Shown in pieces: positions 5,675 to 11,987 of a DNA stretch of 15,788 bases. The position numbers and the translations under genes were made by a program. Positions within the stretch are counted from its first letter, which is position 1, and every line of letters starts with the position of its first letter. The DNA is from an uncultured Collinsella sp. (lineage in GTDB: Bacteria; Actinomycetota; Coriobacteriia; Coriobacteriales; Coriobacteriaceae): NCBI GenBank assembly GCA_900549535.1, contig UROR01000038.1, positions 1 through 15,788 of the forward strand, in the 5' to 3' direction. The notes beneath the pieces were generated by a model. The model did no database searches. It worked only from the letters and a program-made list of their open reading frames with translations, and had not been told where the DNA came from.

Positions 5675-6617
5675 CCAGGTGGCCGCGGGCTTCACCATCA
5701 CGGGGCTGCTCGACGGCGCATCGCGCACCCGCGGGCGCTACCCGGTGTCCGAGATCGCGGGGGCCGACATCGCCGACCACCCGGCGAACGCCGCGTACTC
5801 CATGGACCCGGCCGGCATAGCCGAGCTCGCCGAGTCCATACGCCAGGACGGACTCACCGACCTACCGCTCGTGCGCAAGGTCGGCGACGGCTCGTGGCAG
5901 ATGGTCTCCGGGCACCGCCGCAAGGCCGCCTACGCGCTGCTCGCGAAGGGCGACCCCGCCTACGAGAGGATGCCCTGCCGCGTGATCGAGGGCATCGACG
6001 ACGAGCGGGCGGTGACGCTGCTCCACGCCGCGAACTACTTCACCCGCGCGCTCACCGTGACCGAGCGCGCCGCCGCGACCGAGGCTCTCAGGGGCGACGC
6101 CGTGCGCCTGCGCTCCGAGGACCCGTCGCTTTCCGGCATGCGCGTCGACGACGTGAAGGCCGCCATCATCGAGCGGCAGACGGGCCGCAAGATCTCCGGC
6201 AAGACCATCGCGCGCGAGGAGAGGCTGGCCCGCAGGATCGCCGAGGACCTCTCGCCCGAGTGGGCCGCCGAGGCCGACCGCGGCAACCTCAGCGCCGAGG
6301 CGGTGCGCTCGCTCGCGGGCATGCCGAAGGAGCGCCAAGCGGAGATGCACGCCGCCATGGAGCCCTGGCGGCGCACCAAGCGGGAGCTCTCCGACTACGT
6401 GAGGAGCGAGGGGAAGGCGCAAGCCGGCCCCGACGGACGCATCGCGAAGGCCGCGAGGCTCGTGGCCGACTTCCTCGAGCGCCCGCCCGAGAGCCCGAGC
6501 GCGGCCGACCTCTCGCTGCTGCGGGAGATGGCGCTCATGACCGCGCCGTACGCGGAGGCGGGCGCAGGCGCCCGTAAGGGCCGCAGAAGGGCCTCAGGCC
6601 CGAAATCCAGCAAGTAG
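5661..6617 (+). CDS. parB: ParB-family partition protein
   Basis: 318 aa from GTG 5661, inside the end of parA. The N-terminal ParB/Srx domain runs from about 28 to 130: VSEI...HPANAAYSMD, then IAELAESIRQDGLTDLPLVRK (53-73) and SGHRRKAAY (83-91, equivalent of the ParB arginine box that binds CTP in ParB proteins, with His in place of Glu), then LHAANYFTRALTVTERA (121-137). An HTH-type region follows around 160-215 (GRKISGKTIAREERLARRI, NLSAEAVRSL). The C-terminus is basic (RKGRRRASGPKSSK), suited to DNA contact. It probably binds the palindromes upstream of parA or a parS elsewhere; this is inference. Composition matches parA and the mob genes, so the block has been together for a long time. 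Confidence 0.88.
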   Translation: MSSPSQVAAGFTITGLLDGASRTRGRYPVSEIAGADIADHPANAAYSMDPAGIAELAESIRQDGLTDLPLVRKVGDGSWQMVSGHRRKAAYALLAKGDPAYERMPCRVIEGIDDERAVTLLHAANYFTRALTVTERAAATEALRGDAVRLRSEDPSLSGMRVDDVKAAIIERQTGRKISGKTIAREERLARRIAEDLSPEWAAEADRGNLSAEAVRSLAGMPKERQAEMHAAMEPWRRTKRELSDYVRSEGKAQAGPDGRIAKAARLVADFLERPPESPSAADLSLLREMALMTAPYAEAGAGARKGRRRASGPKSSK

Positions 6618-6618
6618 C

Positions 6619-6652
6619 CTATGGCGTCCGACATCGCGTCGGGCGTCCATAG
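6619..6652 (+). terminator. Stem-loop directly after parB
   Basis: CTATGGCGTCCGAC (6619-6632) pairs with GTCGGGCGTCCATAG (6638-6652), with one bulge and one wobble and a 5-base loop, starting 2 nt after the parB stop. There is no T-run, so it is either a weak or factor-dependent terminator or the first part of the transfer-origin structure that follows. Confidence 0.5.
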
Positions 6653-6658
6653 CACTTG

Positions 6659-6728
6659 GGGACCGGGCGGCCTCGGACCCGTCATGCCGCGGGCCGTTGG
6701 GGAGCCCGCTTACGCGAGGCCCGGTCCC
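6659..6728. other. oriT: Candidate origin of transfer (oriT)
   Basis: A long interrupted inverted repeat: GGGACCGGGCGGCCTCG (6659-6675) against CGAGGCCCGGTCCC (6715-6728), complementary except for a GG bulge, enclosing about 40 bases with a smaller GGGC/GCCC pairing. It lies in the 210-base non-coding gap just upstream of mobC and the relaxase, where oriT is normally found in MOBP-type mobilisable elements. The nick site was not identified, and no known nic consensus was recognised, so the call rests on position and structure. Confidence 0.45.
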
Positions 6729-6827
6729 AGAGGCGGCGCCCGAGCCGGGCCGCCGCCTGCGGGAGATCCCCCGCGCCCCTAGAGAGACGCGCCCGCCGCG
6801 CGGCGGGCCCGAGGAAAGGAATCCGCC

Positions 6828-7274
6828 ATGGAAGAGGAAGCCGGCGTCGCCAAAGGCAAGGAGCGCCGCGTCACGTTCCGCATGGAGGGAGGCGACTACG
6901 ACGCGCTCTGCGAGCGGTGCGAGCGCGCCGGCCTCAGCAAGTCGGAGTACCTGCGTTACCTCGTGCGCATACCGTTGTCGACGGAGGCCAACGCGGGAGA
7001 CGAGCACCGCATACTCGTGGACCGCAGGGCCCTGTGGGCGATGTCGCGCGAGCTCACGAAGTGGGGCTACCACTACAACCAGGCCGTGCACGCGATGAAC
7101 CTCATCAACTTCCACGCCCGCCATGGGCGCGTCGACCGCGACCTCGTGGCGGAGAGCGTCCCTACGATCGAGCGCGAGCTCGCCGACGTGAACGCCGCGG
7201 CCCGCGAGATGGCGGCCGAGCTCGGGCGCATCGGAGCCGACTCGCTCGTGGAGGGGTCGCCATGCCGATCCTGA
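6828..7274 (+). CDS. mobC: MobC-type relaxosome accessory protein
   Basis: 148 aa. The N-terminus (about 12-48) reads RVTFRMEGGDYDALCERCERAGLS-KSEYLRYLV, a ribbon-helix-helix DNA-binding domain. It is followed by ALWAMSRELTKWGYHYNQAVHAMNLI (68-93), which corresponds to the 'L...G.N.NQ...N' segment of MobC proteins, and then a helical tail (RELADVNAAAREMAAELGRI). MobC proteins bind oriT and help the relaxase open the strands. The start has AGGAAAGGA about 8 nt upstream. The gene ends with a 13-nt overlap into the relaxase gene, the usual arrangement. It probably acts on the inverted repeat at 6659-6728. Confidence 0.85.
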   Translation: MEEEAGVAKGKERRVTFRMEGGDYDALCERCERAGLSKSEYLRYLVRIPLSTEANAGDEHRILVDRRALWAMSRELTKWGYHYNQAVHAMNLINFHARHGRVDRDLVAESVPTIERELADVNAAAREMAAELGRIGADSLVEGSPCRS

Positions 7275-7960
7275 AGCCGATAAGCGGCCACGGCTCGACG
7301 GGCGGCATCCGCCGCTACCTCGAGAAGGGAGGCCGCGCCCTCGCGCGCGACCTGTTCAACCTGAGCTACGACGAGCGCGACGCCGGCGCGCTGGGAGACG
7401 AGGCCAAGGAGGCCTGCGCCTGGGACGCCGAGATGGACGCCACTCGCGCCGCCTTCGGCACGGACGCACCCTGGAGGGGAAAGCCCGCGCGCACGTTCAA
7501 GCACTTCGTGCTCTCGCCGGACCCCGGCGACGACATCGACCTGGCTGCGCTGCGCGAGCTCGCGTGCTCGTGGGCGCTCAAGCACTTCGGCGACCACGAG
7601 ATCGCCATCGTCTACCACGACGACAACGCCCGCGGCATACCCCACGCGCACATCGTAGTGAACAACGCGAACCTCCGCACGGGCTACCGCATGCAGACCC
7701 AGCACCCCGAGGACCTCAACCGAGACCTTCAGGACATGGCCCGCGAGCGCGGGCTGTCGGGCCTCTCCAACGACCGGGCGCCAGAATCGCCGTCGAAGGC
7801 GCGAGGGCGCGCCGGCGCGGGCGGGCCCAGGAGTCGCAGGAGCGTCTACCTGGGCCGTGCCGAGAAGGAGATCATGCGCTCTGGCGGCTACTCGTGGGTC
7901 GGCGACATCCGCGCTGTTAGCGCTACTGTAAAAACAACCAATTTCGCCATCGCACTTTAG
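7262..7960 (+). CDS. VirD2/MobA-type relaxase, 5' part interrupted by IS21
   Basis: The open frame gives 232 aa: 217 native residues, then 15 encoded by the insertion sequence (AVSATVKTTNFAIAL) before a stop. The catalytic domain is all here: GGIRRYLEK with candidate catalytic Y19, FKHFVLSPDPGD (79-90, H81) and YHDDNARGIPHAHIVVNN (118-135) with H119, H128 and H130 of the metal-binding HxDxnxHxH motif. The enzyme nicks oriT and stays covalently on the 5' end during transfer. Removing IS 7915-10203 and one CGCGC copy restores a 423-aa frame (GDIR-ARVALAK), so the gene was intact before insertion. The truncated protein may still nick DNA, since relaxase domains of about 200 aa are often sufficient in related systems, but it lacks the C-terminal part that usually contacts helper or coupling proteins. 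Confidence 0.85.
   Translation: MPILKPISGHGSTGGIRRYLEKGGRALARDLFNLSYDERDAGALGDEAKEACAWDAEMDATRAAFGTDAPWRGKPARTFKHFVLSPDPGDDIDLAALRELACSWALKHFGDHEIAIVYHDDNARGIPHAHIVVNNANLRTGYRMQTQHPEDLNRDLQDMARERGLSGLSNDRAPESPSKARGRAGAGGPRSRRSVYLGRAEKEIMRSGGYSWVGDIRAVSATVKTTNFAIAL
7910..7914. repeat. IS21 target-site duplication, left copy
   Basis: CGCGC directly before the TGTTAGCG end of the insertion sequence; the same 5 bases follow the other end at 10204-10208. A 5-bp duplication fits the IS21 family. Confidence 0.8.
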
Positions 7961-8022
7961 CCGATTCCGCCAACGCAATTTCCCCAATCACGCCAACGCA
8001 TTTTCACCATTTCCACCAACGC
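7945..8022. repeat. Left subterminal repeats of the IS21 element
   Basis: CGCCATCGCA (7945-7954), CGCCAACGCA (around 7968-7977), CGCCAACGCA (7991-8000) and CACCAACGC (8014-8022). These are the multiple transposase-binding repeats typical of IS21-family ends. Confidence 0.7.
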
Positions 8023-8074
8023 CGGGGCTTACGCTTCGACCGACAAGCGAACGATGCTTTCGGGAGGAGCGGCC

Positions 8075-9313
8075 GTGGCGGAGAAGAACCTGATCGGAGA
8101 GTTGGACATGTACAGGGAAGCGGGCATAAAGCCCAACTTCAGCGACATAGCGAAGCGCTACGGCAAGGACAGGCACACCGTGGCGGCGTACTGGAGGGCC
8201 GAGGGCGGCCGGCCCCGCGACGGGCGCGCCGACAGGGCGGGCTCCTTCGACGCGCACACCGAGGAGGTGGCCGCCAAGGCGCAGCTGCCGGGGGTCACCA
8301 AGAAGGGCATCCACGAGTGGCTGCTGCACAGGTATCCCGGCGAGAACCTGGCCGGCTACAACGCCTTCACCCAGTTCATGCGCAAGAACGGTATCGCCGT
8401 CGGGGCCTCCGTCGGCCCGGAACCGCACCCGCGCTTCGAGACGCCGCCCGGGCTGCAGCTGCAGTTCGACTGGAAGGAGTCGGTCAGGATGGCGAACCGC
8501 GACGGCGAGCTGTTCGAGTTCAACGTGTTCGCGGCGACGCTGGGCCATTCCCGCAGGCACATATTCATCCGGTCGGGGACCAGGACGACCGACGACCTGG
8601 TCAGGTGCATGTACGCCACGATCGCGAGGCTCGGCGGCGTGCCCCGCGAGTGGGTCACGGACAACATGTCCGCCCTGGTGACGGTCAAGGGCGGCAGGCG
8701 CCTCAAGGTCCAGCGCGCATACGAGTTCGCCAAGGCCGCCGGCTTCGAGCTGAAGCTGTGCCGCCCGCGCAGCCCCCAGACCAAGGGCAAGGTCGAGTCG
8801 TCGAACCGCTTCCTGTCGCGGCTCGCGGCCTACCAGGGCGACTTCGACGGCTGGGACGACATCGACGAGATCATCGCGCGGATCGAGGACGCCAGCAACT
8901 CCGAGCCCAACGAGACCACGGGGCTGCCGCCCTCCGCGCTGTTCATGGAGGAGAAGGACGCGCTGCTGCCCGTCGGCAACCTCCGCGCCCTCGAGGAGGC
9001 GATGGGCGACGTGGTGCGCGTGGCCAGGGTGCCGGCCACGATGCTGGTCAGCGCGCACGGCGAGCCCATGTCGGTGCCCAGGCGCTGCATCGGCAGGCCC
9101 GCCCGCATCGTCTGCATGCCCGGCGGCGCGATGGACTGCTACGTCGGCGGCGAGCTGGTGGCGACGCACGTGGCGGGCGGGCCGGCCTACGACCCGGCGC
9201 ACTACGCCGAGGCCATGGCCGGGAAGCGCTGGTTCGGCGACGCCGCCGGCGACATCGAGGCGGCCGCCGCCGCCAACCTCGGGCTGCTCGACTCGATAGG
9301 GGGCTCGCTGTGA
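8075..9313 (+). CDS. istA: IS21-family transposase IstA
   Basis: 412 aa from GTG 8075. The N-terminal HTH region (about 8-42, FSDIAKRYGKDRHTVAAYW) binds the IS ends. The DDE catalytic core has D132 (QFDWK), D196 (WVTDNMSA) and E241 (SPQTKGKVESSNRF). The C-terminal part (300-400) contains the beta-strand segment found in IstA proteins. GTG 8075 is preferred to ATG 8054 because GGGAGGAG lies 5 nt before it. IstA carries out strand cutting and joining and needs IstB. The stop TGA shares its bases with the GTG start of istB. No missing residues are seen, so it should be functional. Confidence 0.93.
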   Translation: MAEKNLIGELDMYREAGIKPNFSDIAKRYGKDRHTVAAYWRAEGGRPRDGRADRAGSFDAHTEEVAAKAQLPGVTKKGIHEWLLHRYPGENLAGYNAFTQFMRKNGIAVGASVGPEPHPRFETPPGLQLQFDWKESVRMANRDGELFEFNVFAATLGHSRRHIFIRSGTRTTDDLVRCMYATIARLGGVPREWVTDNMSALVTVKGGRRLKVQRAYEFAKAAGFELKLCRPRSPQTKGKVESSNRFLSRLAAYQGDFDGWDDIDEIIARIEDASNSEPNETTGLPPSALFMEEKDALLPVGNLRALEEAMGDVVRVARVPATMLVSAHGEPMSVPRRCIGRPARIVCMPGGAMDCYVGGELVATHVAGGPAYDPAHYAEAMAGKRWFGDAAGDIEAAAAANLGLLDSIGGSL

Positions 9314-10098
9314 GCGCCGCGGTGCAGGCCAGCCCGCTCAACCGCCTGGCGGCCAATCTCGAGGAGCTGGGGCTCGAGGGCATGGCGTCGTCGGTGCCCG
9401 AGTACGTCAGGCTCGTCGCCGACGGGAGGAAGAGCCTGGTCGACGCCATGCTCGAGCTCACCGACGCCCAGATAGCCCTCAAGCGGCGCGCCGACGACGA
9501 GCGCCGCACGAGGATGGCCAACTTCCCCTACATAAAGACGCTGGCCGACTTCGACTGGGGTTTCCAGCCGAGCGTGCCCCGCGGGCTGGTCGAGCAGCTG
9601 GCCACGCTCGAGTTCGTCGACCGCGGCGACAACGTCGTTCTCGTCGGCAGCCCGGGCGTCGGCAAGACCCACCTGTCGATAGCCATAGGCCACGAGGCGG
9701 TGATGGCCCGCAAGCAGGTGTACTTCGCCGACTGCTCGAGGCTGGTCGAGGACCTCAAGCACGCCTCGGCGAAGGAGGCGCTGGCGCGCAGGATGCGGTT
9801 CTACGAGCACTGCAGCCTGCTGATAATAGACGAGCTGGGCTACCTCGATATCGGGAAGGAGGGCGCCGACCTGCTGTTCCAGCTGGTGAACAGGCGTTAC
9901 GCGCTCAAGCGGTCGACGATCGTCACGACCAACGTGCCGGTCGGCAGGTGGGGCGACGTGTTCGGCAGCAACGTCACGGCCTCGGCGGTCGCCGACAGGC
10001 TGTGCCACCACTGCGCGATGATCAAGATAACGGGCCGGTCGTACCGCCTGAAGGACGTGTCCATCGGCGGTGAGGACGGGAAGGAGGAGGGCGCCTAG
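9310..10098 (+). CDS. istB: IS21-family AAA+ helper ATPase IstB
   Basis: 262 aa from GTG 9310, overlapping the istA stop (GTGA). The small helical N-terminal domain (1-75) is followed by the AAA+ ATPase: Walker A GSPGVGKTH (113-121), Walker B LLIIDELGY (170-178), sensor-like STIVTTN (202-208) and an arginine-containing C-terminal segment (TASAVADRLCHHCAMIKITG), as in DnaC/IstB proteins. IstB is a DnaC-like ATPase that selects target DNA and stimulates IstA. Length is normal. The coupled start means IstA and IstB are made from one message. Confidence 0.95.
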   Translation: MSAAVQASPLNRLAANLEELGLEGMASSVPEYVRLVADGRKSLVDAMLELTDAQIALKRRADDERRTRMANFPYIKTLADFDWGFQPSVPRGLVEQLATLEFVDRGDNVVLVGSPGVGKTHLSIAIGHEAVMARKQVYFADCSRLVEDLKHASAKEALARRMRFYEHCSLLIIDELGYLDIGKEGADLLFQLVNRRYALKRSTIVTTNVPVGRWGDVFGSNVTASAVADRLCHHCAMIKITGRSYRLKDVSIGGEDGKEEGA

Positions 10099-10118
10099 GC
10101 GCCGAAAGCGGCACATCA

Positions 10119-10174
10119 GCGTTGGCGAATCCGGCGTATCCGCGTTGGCGCGATTGGCGAAAATGCGTTGGTGG
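10119..10174. repeat. Right subterminal repeats of the IS21 element
   Basis: GCGTTGGCG at 10119-10127 and 10142-10150 and GCGTTGGTGG at 10165-10174: inverted copies of the left-end CGCCAACGC motif, just inside the right terminus. Confidence 0.7.
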
Positions 10175-10203
10175 AAATGGTGAAAATTATATTGACGCTA
10201 ACA

Positions 10204-10208
10204 CGCGC
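10204..10208. repeat. IS21 target-site duplication, right copy
   Basis: CGCGC directly after CGCTAACA, matching 7910-7914. Confidence 0.8.
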
Positions 10209-10827
10209 CCGCGTCGCGCTCGCCAAGACCACGGCGCGCGACGAGGCGGAGTTCCTCGGCATCCTCGACGCCCTGGGCGTGCACGTCGCCGACAACTCGG
10301 CCAAGGCGAGGCGGGACGACTGGGTGTTCAGCCTGGCAGAGGAGCCGTCCAAGAAGGTCAGCGGCGAGCGCCTGGGGTTCGTCTACGGCAAGGAGATGCT
10401 CCGCCGGCGGTTCGAGCGCGAAGGCGCCTACCGCCCCACGGACGCGAGCACCGCGCGCATCCGCGAGGCCGCCGAGCGGGCCCTCGAGCTCAACGACCTC
10501 TCGGAGCTGAGCAGGCTCTCCTCGGCGCTCGAGACCTGCGCGAAGTTCGACGTCGAGTCGATCGAGGAGTTCGGTCTCAGGATGGCGACGCTCGAGCGCC
10601 GCGGCCAGGCGGGCGGCGAGGGGTACCGCCGCCTCGAGGCTGCGCGAGCCTACATAGCGGAGAACGGCCTCATGCCCCTCAAGACCCGCTACGGGAACGG
10701 CGACAAGCGCGGCGAAGCCGGCGACAACCAGCGCGGCAGCCGGCATGAGGACGAGCAGCAGCGCATCCTCGCCGCCGAGCGGCAGCGGGCCCAGCAGGAC
10801 CAGCGCAGGGAGAGGGGCCGGAGATGA
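10204..10827 (+). pseudogene. VirD2/MobA-type relaxase, 3' part severed by IS21
   Basis: The frame that follows the second CGCGC copy continues the relaxase exactly (ARVALAKTTARDEAEFLGILDALGVHVADNSAK...), ending with a glutamine/arginine-rich basic tail (RQRAQQDQRRERGRR). It contributes about 206 codons of the original 423-aa protein and contains a charged helical region typical of relaxase C-termini. The gene lacks its own start, but the open frame extends back into the IS end, where TTG 10168, GTG 10171 and ATG 10177 are in frame, so a separate C-terminal polypeptide could be produced. The stop overlaps the next gene (ATGA). It is listed as a pseudogene because it is detached from the catalytic part. 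Confidence 0.8.
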
Positions 10828-11378
10828 TGGTGAGGATAGAGTACGAGGGCGGCAGGACGACGCTGTTCGACACGCTCTCGTTCACGGAGGGGTCGCCGTT
10901 CTCCGGCGCGAACATGCTCACGGAGTTCGAGCTCGAGATGCGTGAGGTGCCCGAGAAGGGGCTTTGGCTCACGGCGAACTGGCACCAGGTGCGCGACGAC
11001 TGGCGCGCCGACGCGCCCGCGGACGGCATCCCGGCCGCGCGCAGGTCCCGCGGGTGGCGCTTCATGCTGGCCTCGGAGGCGGAGCTTGGGCGCGCCCGCC
11101 GCGTCCTGCCCGACGGGGACGAGGGGGTCGCCCGGGGGCGGGGGGACCTGTGCGACGCGGCCGCGATCGGCGCCTGCTACCGCGAGCACGTGGGCCCTCC
11201 CTCAAAACCGCTGAAGTCGCAGATAAAGGAGCTGCAGCGCGCGCTGGGGAGGGCGGAGGTCCCGGGCGTGCCCGACGAGCTGGCGAGGCTGCTCGCGCAA
11301 GAGAAGGAAGAGGGCGCCGAGGATGGTGCCCGCAAGGTCAAGGAAGATTGGGGTGACGTCGATGAAGAGGCTTGGTAG
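10824..11378 (+). CDS. Unknown accessory protein of the mobilisation operon
   Basis: 184 aa, starting at ATG 10824 in an ATGA overlap with the relaxase stop (a second in-frame ATG follows at once, 10827). The N-terminal third is beta-rich and resembles a small folded domain (VRIEYEGGRTTLFDTLSFTE... then EFELEMREVPEKGLWLTANWHQV). The rest is highly charged, with a helical KSQIKELQRALGRAEVPG region and an acidic tail (KEEGAEDGARKVKEDWGDVDEEAW). No signal peptide, membrane segment or known motif is recognised. Translational coupling to the relaxase and matching GC-rich codon use make it part of the mobilisation operon, possibly a relaxosome or regulatory partner; function is not known. Confidence 0.65.
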   Translation: MMVRIEYEGGRTTLFDTLSFTEGSPFSGANMLTEFELEMREVPEKGLWLTANWHQVRDDWRADAPADGIPAARRSRGWRFMLASEAELGRARRVLPDGDEGVARGRGDLCDAAAIGACYREHVGPPSKPLKSQIKELQRALGRAEVPGVPDELARLLAQEKEEGAEDGARKVKEDWGDVDEEAW

Positions 11379-11457
11379 GTTCCTCAAGGCGGCGCTTAAG
11401 GTCACGCTGGGCTTTTTCGTCTGGCTGTTCCGCGCCGTGTTCAAGTGGGTGATGTAG
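11362..11457 (+). CDS. 31-aa hydrophobic/amphipathic peptide
   Basis: MKRLGRFLKAALKVTLGFFVWL-FRAVFKWVM: a basic N-terminus followed by one hydrophobic, aromatic-rich helix with interspersed Lys/Arg. The start overlaps the end of the 184-aa gene by 17 nt, with GGGGTGA about 6 nt upstream, and the stop TAG is followed at once by another stop and by the terminator. It would be a membrane-associated peptide; small hydrophobic basic peptides can be type I toxins, phage-like peptides or subunits of membrane complexes, and the sequence does not decide. As the last gene of the operon, just before a perfect terminator, it is probably translated. Confidence 0.5.
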   Translation: MKRLGRFLKAALKVTLGFFVWLFRAVFKWVM

Positions 11458-11458
11458 T

Positions 11459-11488
11459 AAGAGGCGGGCAATTGCCCGCCTCTTTGTC
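11459..11488. terminator. Perfect palindromic intrinsic terminator
   Basis: Arms AAGAGGCGGGCAA and TTGCCCGCCTCTT (11459-11484) form a perfect 26-base palindrome followed by TTTG-type T-rich sequence. It ends the plus-strand mob operon and, being symmetrical, may also end the convergent minus-strand gene that stops at 11493. It also marks the sharp change from very GC-rich to mid-GC sequence. Confidence 0.85.
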
Positions 11489-11492
11489 TTTC

Positions 11493-11981
11493 CTAATCTG
11501 TCTGATCGTCGATGAGCCAGCAGTCGGTCCCATCAGTGAGCAGCGTCCTGGCTGACCGGGATACCGCCGCGATGCGTTGGATTTTGCCTTTTCGATCTTC
11601 GGCCTCGGACCTCAGCTTCGACTCTCCGGAGCGTAGGCTCGCGCGCATCTCAACCTTAGCTTCGAGGAGTTGCTCTTTTGCAGCGGCTCTGGGGGTCTGA
11701 GAGACCAGCCTCTTGAGGGCGTTTCCCTGGGCTCCGCGAGGAAGCGCGATGGGCGTCCCTTTCATGCCCCCGATCTTCATCTCCATGAGCGCTGCGAGGA
11801 CCTGCCTCTTTTTCAGAAAGCCCTGAGATTTGTCCAGGATCCGCTGTTCTTCGATGAGGGCGCTGCGGTCGTCCATGCTGCCGTCGTAGTACATGCGCGT
11901 CATGGCGAGCGCCGACAGGGCCTGGAGGCACCCCCCCCTTCGAGGCCTTTTGTCTCCATTCTGGGAATATATCCTGCTCAT
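11493..11981 (-). CDS. Hypothetical helical protein with a G8 tract near its start
   Basis: 162 aa if started at ATG 11981, which lies 6 nt after the ABC-F stop, so it appears to be the third gene of the resistance operon. The body is charged and helical: ALAMTRMYYDGSMDDRSALI-EEQRILDKSQGFLKKRQVLA, then LLEAKVEMRASLRSGESKLRSEAEDRKGKI, probably coiled coil. No family is recognised. Near the N-terminus the coding strand has eight consecutive G (plus positions 11931-11938). The 16 residues before it (SRIYSQNGDKRPRRG) look unlike the rest, whereas a second ATG 11959 in another frame would give METKGLEGG and enter the main frame only if the tract were 6 or 9 long. The real start is therefore uncertain; ATG 11903 (MTRMYY...) is another choice. 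Confidence 0.5.
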   Translation of the reverse strand: MSRIYSQNGDKRPRRGGCLQALSALAMTRMYYDGSMDDRSALIEEQRILDKSQGFLKKRQVLAALMEMKIGGMKGTPIALPRGAQGNALKRLVSQTPRAAAKEQLLEAKVEMRASLRSGESKLRSEAEDRKGKIQRIAAVSRSARTLLTDGTDCWLIDDQTD

Positions 11982-11987
11982 TTAGGG

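Larger units (their letters stand above)
7915..10203 (+). mobile_element. Complete IS21-family insertion sequence (2289 bp)
   Basis: Ends are TGTTAGCG...CGCTAACA, an 8-bp perfect terminal inverted repeat starting TG and ending CA as in IS21, flanked by CGCGC duplications. Inside are istA and istB in the same orientation with overlapping stop and start codons, and multiple subterminal copies of a CGCCAACGC motif at both ends. Both genes appear intact, so the element may be active. It is inserted in the relaxase gene, after codon 217, in the same orientation as that gene. The undamaged ends and duplication indicate a recent insertion. Confidence 0.93.

Noticed and set aside
5862..6422. Long minus-strand open frames opposite parB, mobC, istA and istB
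   Set aside because: They are antisense shadows of well-supported plus-strand genes, with composition mirroring the sense codons.
7945..8022. Repeated CGCCAACGC motifs as a CRISPR array or iterons
   Set aside because: They occur inverted at both ends of the IS21 element and are its transposase-binding repeats; spacing and length do not fit CRISPR.
3454..11478. GGCGGGCA at about 3457 and in the terminator at 11463 as possible attachment repeats
   Set aside because: Only 8 identical bases in GC-rich DNA, no integrase, and the second copy is part of a terminator palindrome.
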